Shown here: positions 63,265 through 64,000 of the stretch, piece after piece
Layout: every line of letters starts with the position of its first letter
How positions within the stretch are numbered: the first letter of the stretch is position 1
Assembly (NCBI RefSeq): GCF_014698935.1
Contig: NZ_JACVMN010000002.1
Location: 930,001 to 994,000, forward strand
Origin: Flagellimonas sp. S3867
GTDB taxonomy: Bacteria; Bacteroidota; Bacteroidia; Flavobacteriales; Flavobacteriaceae
Direction of reading: 5' to 3'
Length of the DNA stretch: 64,000 bases
Position numbers and translations under genes: made by a program
Notes under the pieces: generated by a model
Databases searched by the model: none
Told to the model about the DNA's origin: nothing
The model's input: the letters and a program-made list of their open reading frames with translations, nothing else

Positions 63265-63990
63265 TCAATTTTTAAGTTCATAAATTAGGGCTCTTTCCGC
63301 TAGTAAAACAATTAGTACACGATGTTTCTTTTCAGGTTTATAACCATGTTTGAGTAAATTAAGAATTTCATGAAACTCTTCTGTCCAATTTTTTTCTTTT
63401 AAAAAAGAATCCAACAATTTAACTGTTGTTTCTTTTGAGGAATAAAACATTAAAAAATCAATAGCCCTGAAGTGAAAATCAAATTCTTTTGGAAGTATAC
63501 CATTAAACTCTGCTATAAGTTTTTCTGGACTTTCAAATTTATCAAATACTGTGATTGCATTCTTTTTCAAAAAATGGGCAATTTCAAGTGGATGTATCTT
63601 CAACAAGTTCCAGTTAATCCAATCATTTTTTTTGGAAATATAACCAGGGTGAAACGATGTTATTGTATTGTCAGATAAATCAAATTTAAAATGACGATTT
63701 CTATACTCACCCATCCGAACTGATACAATTGCACAGGTTACATTCATGGTCACTTTTCTTCCAGTTTCATTGAATCGAGTTGTGTTAAGAAAGATTTGAA
63801 AAGTAAAATCTTTGTTTTTGCTTTTTCCTGTTATTAGCCTTTTGGATTTAAGATATTTATAACCGTATTTGGATAATTCTACACCTATGATGTTGCATGC
63901 ATCTTTAAAAATTTCTTTTGGGTTTTTTTCAAAATCAGTCCAAGGTTTTAATCGGAGAAGCGTAAACTTTATTCGATAGGGAACATTCAT
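63265..63990 (-). CDS. Hypothetical protein, lysine-rich (unrecognised)
   Basis: 241 residues, no signal and no TM helix. Contains FTFQIFLNTTRFNETGRKVTMNVTCAIVSVRMGEYRNRHFKFD (a beta-rich stretch, slightly like DUF4304) and a helical C-terminus. The DNA is more A/T-rich than the core genes. Its function is not known, and it may be part of an accessory patch with the SymE/XRE pair. The start near the right edge (ATG at 63990) looks complete. Confidence 0.65.
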   Translation of the reverse strand: MNVPYRIKFTLLRLKPWTDFEKNPKEIFKDACNIIGVELSKYGYKYLKSKRLITGKSKNKDFTFQIFLNTTRFNETGRKVTMNVTCAIVSVRMGEYRNRHFKFDLSDNTITSFHPGYISKKNDWINWNLLKIHPLEIAHFLKKNAITVFDKFESPEKLIAEFNGILPKEFDFHFRAIDFLMFYSSKETTVKLLDSFLKEKNWTEEFHEILNLLKHGYKPEKKHRVLIVLLAERALIYELKN

Positions 63991-64000
63991 TTTTCAAATT

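Noticed and set aside
1..64000. tRNA, rRNA, CRISPR, IS or prophage elements
   Set aside because: No such structures were found by eye in any intergenic region; tRNA-like cloverleafs and repeat-spacer patterns were looked for and not seen.

Overview
The window is ordinary chromosomal DNA of a member of the Flavobacteriaceae (Bacteroidota), probably a marine, carotenoid-producing genus. Supporting signs are low GC, -7 promoter boxes of the form TAnnTTTG about 20 nt before several start codons, families typical of the phylum (DUF3109, DUF3078, DUF6503, DUF1080, Porin_O_P, BrxA/B bacilliredoxin, LytTR regulator with a TPR-bearing LytS-type kinase), a lycopene cyclase beside a polyprenyl synthase, and class Ia RNR arranged nrdB-nrdA. 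A Muricauda/Allomuricauda-like relative would fit, but this is inference. No rRNA, tRNA, CRISPR array, IS element or prophage was seen.

Layout. 1-6.8 kb: a YCII/DGPF protein with an ECF42-type sigma factor, then a minus-strand block (DUF5009-type acyltransferase, Tat-exported Gfo/Idh/MocA oxidoreductase, HD hydrolase, PlsC acyltransferase, bacilliredoxin). 6.8-15 kb: TerB/DnaJ protein, HupE/UreJ protein, dCMP deaminase, S41 protease, MarC, DUF3109, and a LytTR/LytS two-component pair followed by a decayed gene. 15.4-19.1 kb: nrdB and nrdA. 19.3-31.8 kb: the most distinctive block, two GMC flavoprotein dehydrogenases, a gluconate-2-dehydrogenase subunit-3 protein, two TIM-barrel isomerase/epimerases, two DUF1080 proteins, a cytoplasmic Gfo/Idh/MocA enzyme and two MFS permeases, in divergent operons. 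Together they look like a module that oxidises sugars at C3, cleaves the 3-keto-glycoside and imports or reduces the product. 31.8-33.9 kb: yicC-gmk-nadD. 33.9-39.4 kb: a GH130-type glycosidase with DUF6503, then a phosphate-selective porin and PiT phosphate transporter preceded by Pho-box-like direct repeats. 39.7-50.5 kb: housekeeping genes (dgt, dxs, tadA, csp, aspS), a plug-domain/TPR protein without a barrel, and an unusual ClC channel. 50.8-57.9 kb: a TetR-TolC-(four-helix-bundle)-MFP-RND efflux operon with a perfect 15-bp inverted-repeat operator. 58.1-62.6 kb: an ECF sigma with a membrane partner, polyprenyl synthase, lycopene cyclase and chromate transporter. 62.7-64 kb: a small accessory patch with a SymE-like toxin divergent from an XRE regulator, two matching operators, and an unrecognised gene.

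Genes are tightly packed. Several convergent pairs overlap by exactly four bases through shared stop codons, and many same-strand neighbours abut or overlap. Most genes are chromosomal core or general metabolism. The less described parts are the keto-sugar block, the SymE/XRE pair, the Pho-like promoter and the barrel-less plug protein. All functions come from reading the sequence; no database search was run.
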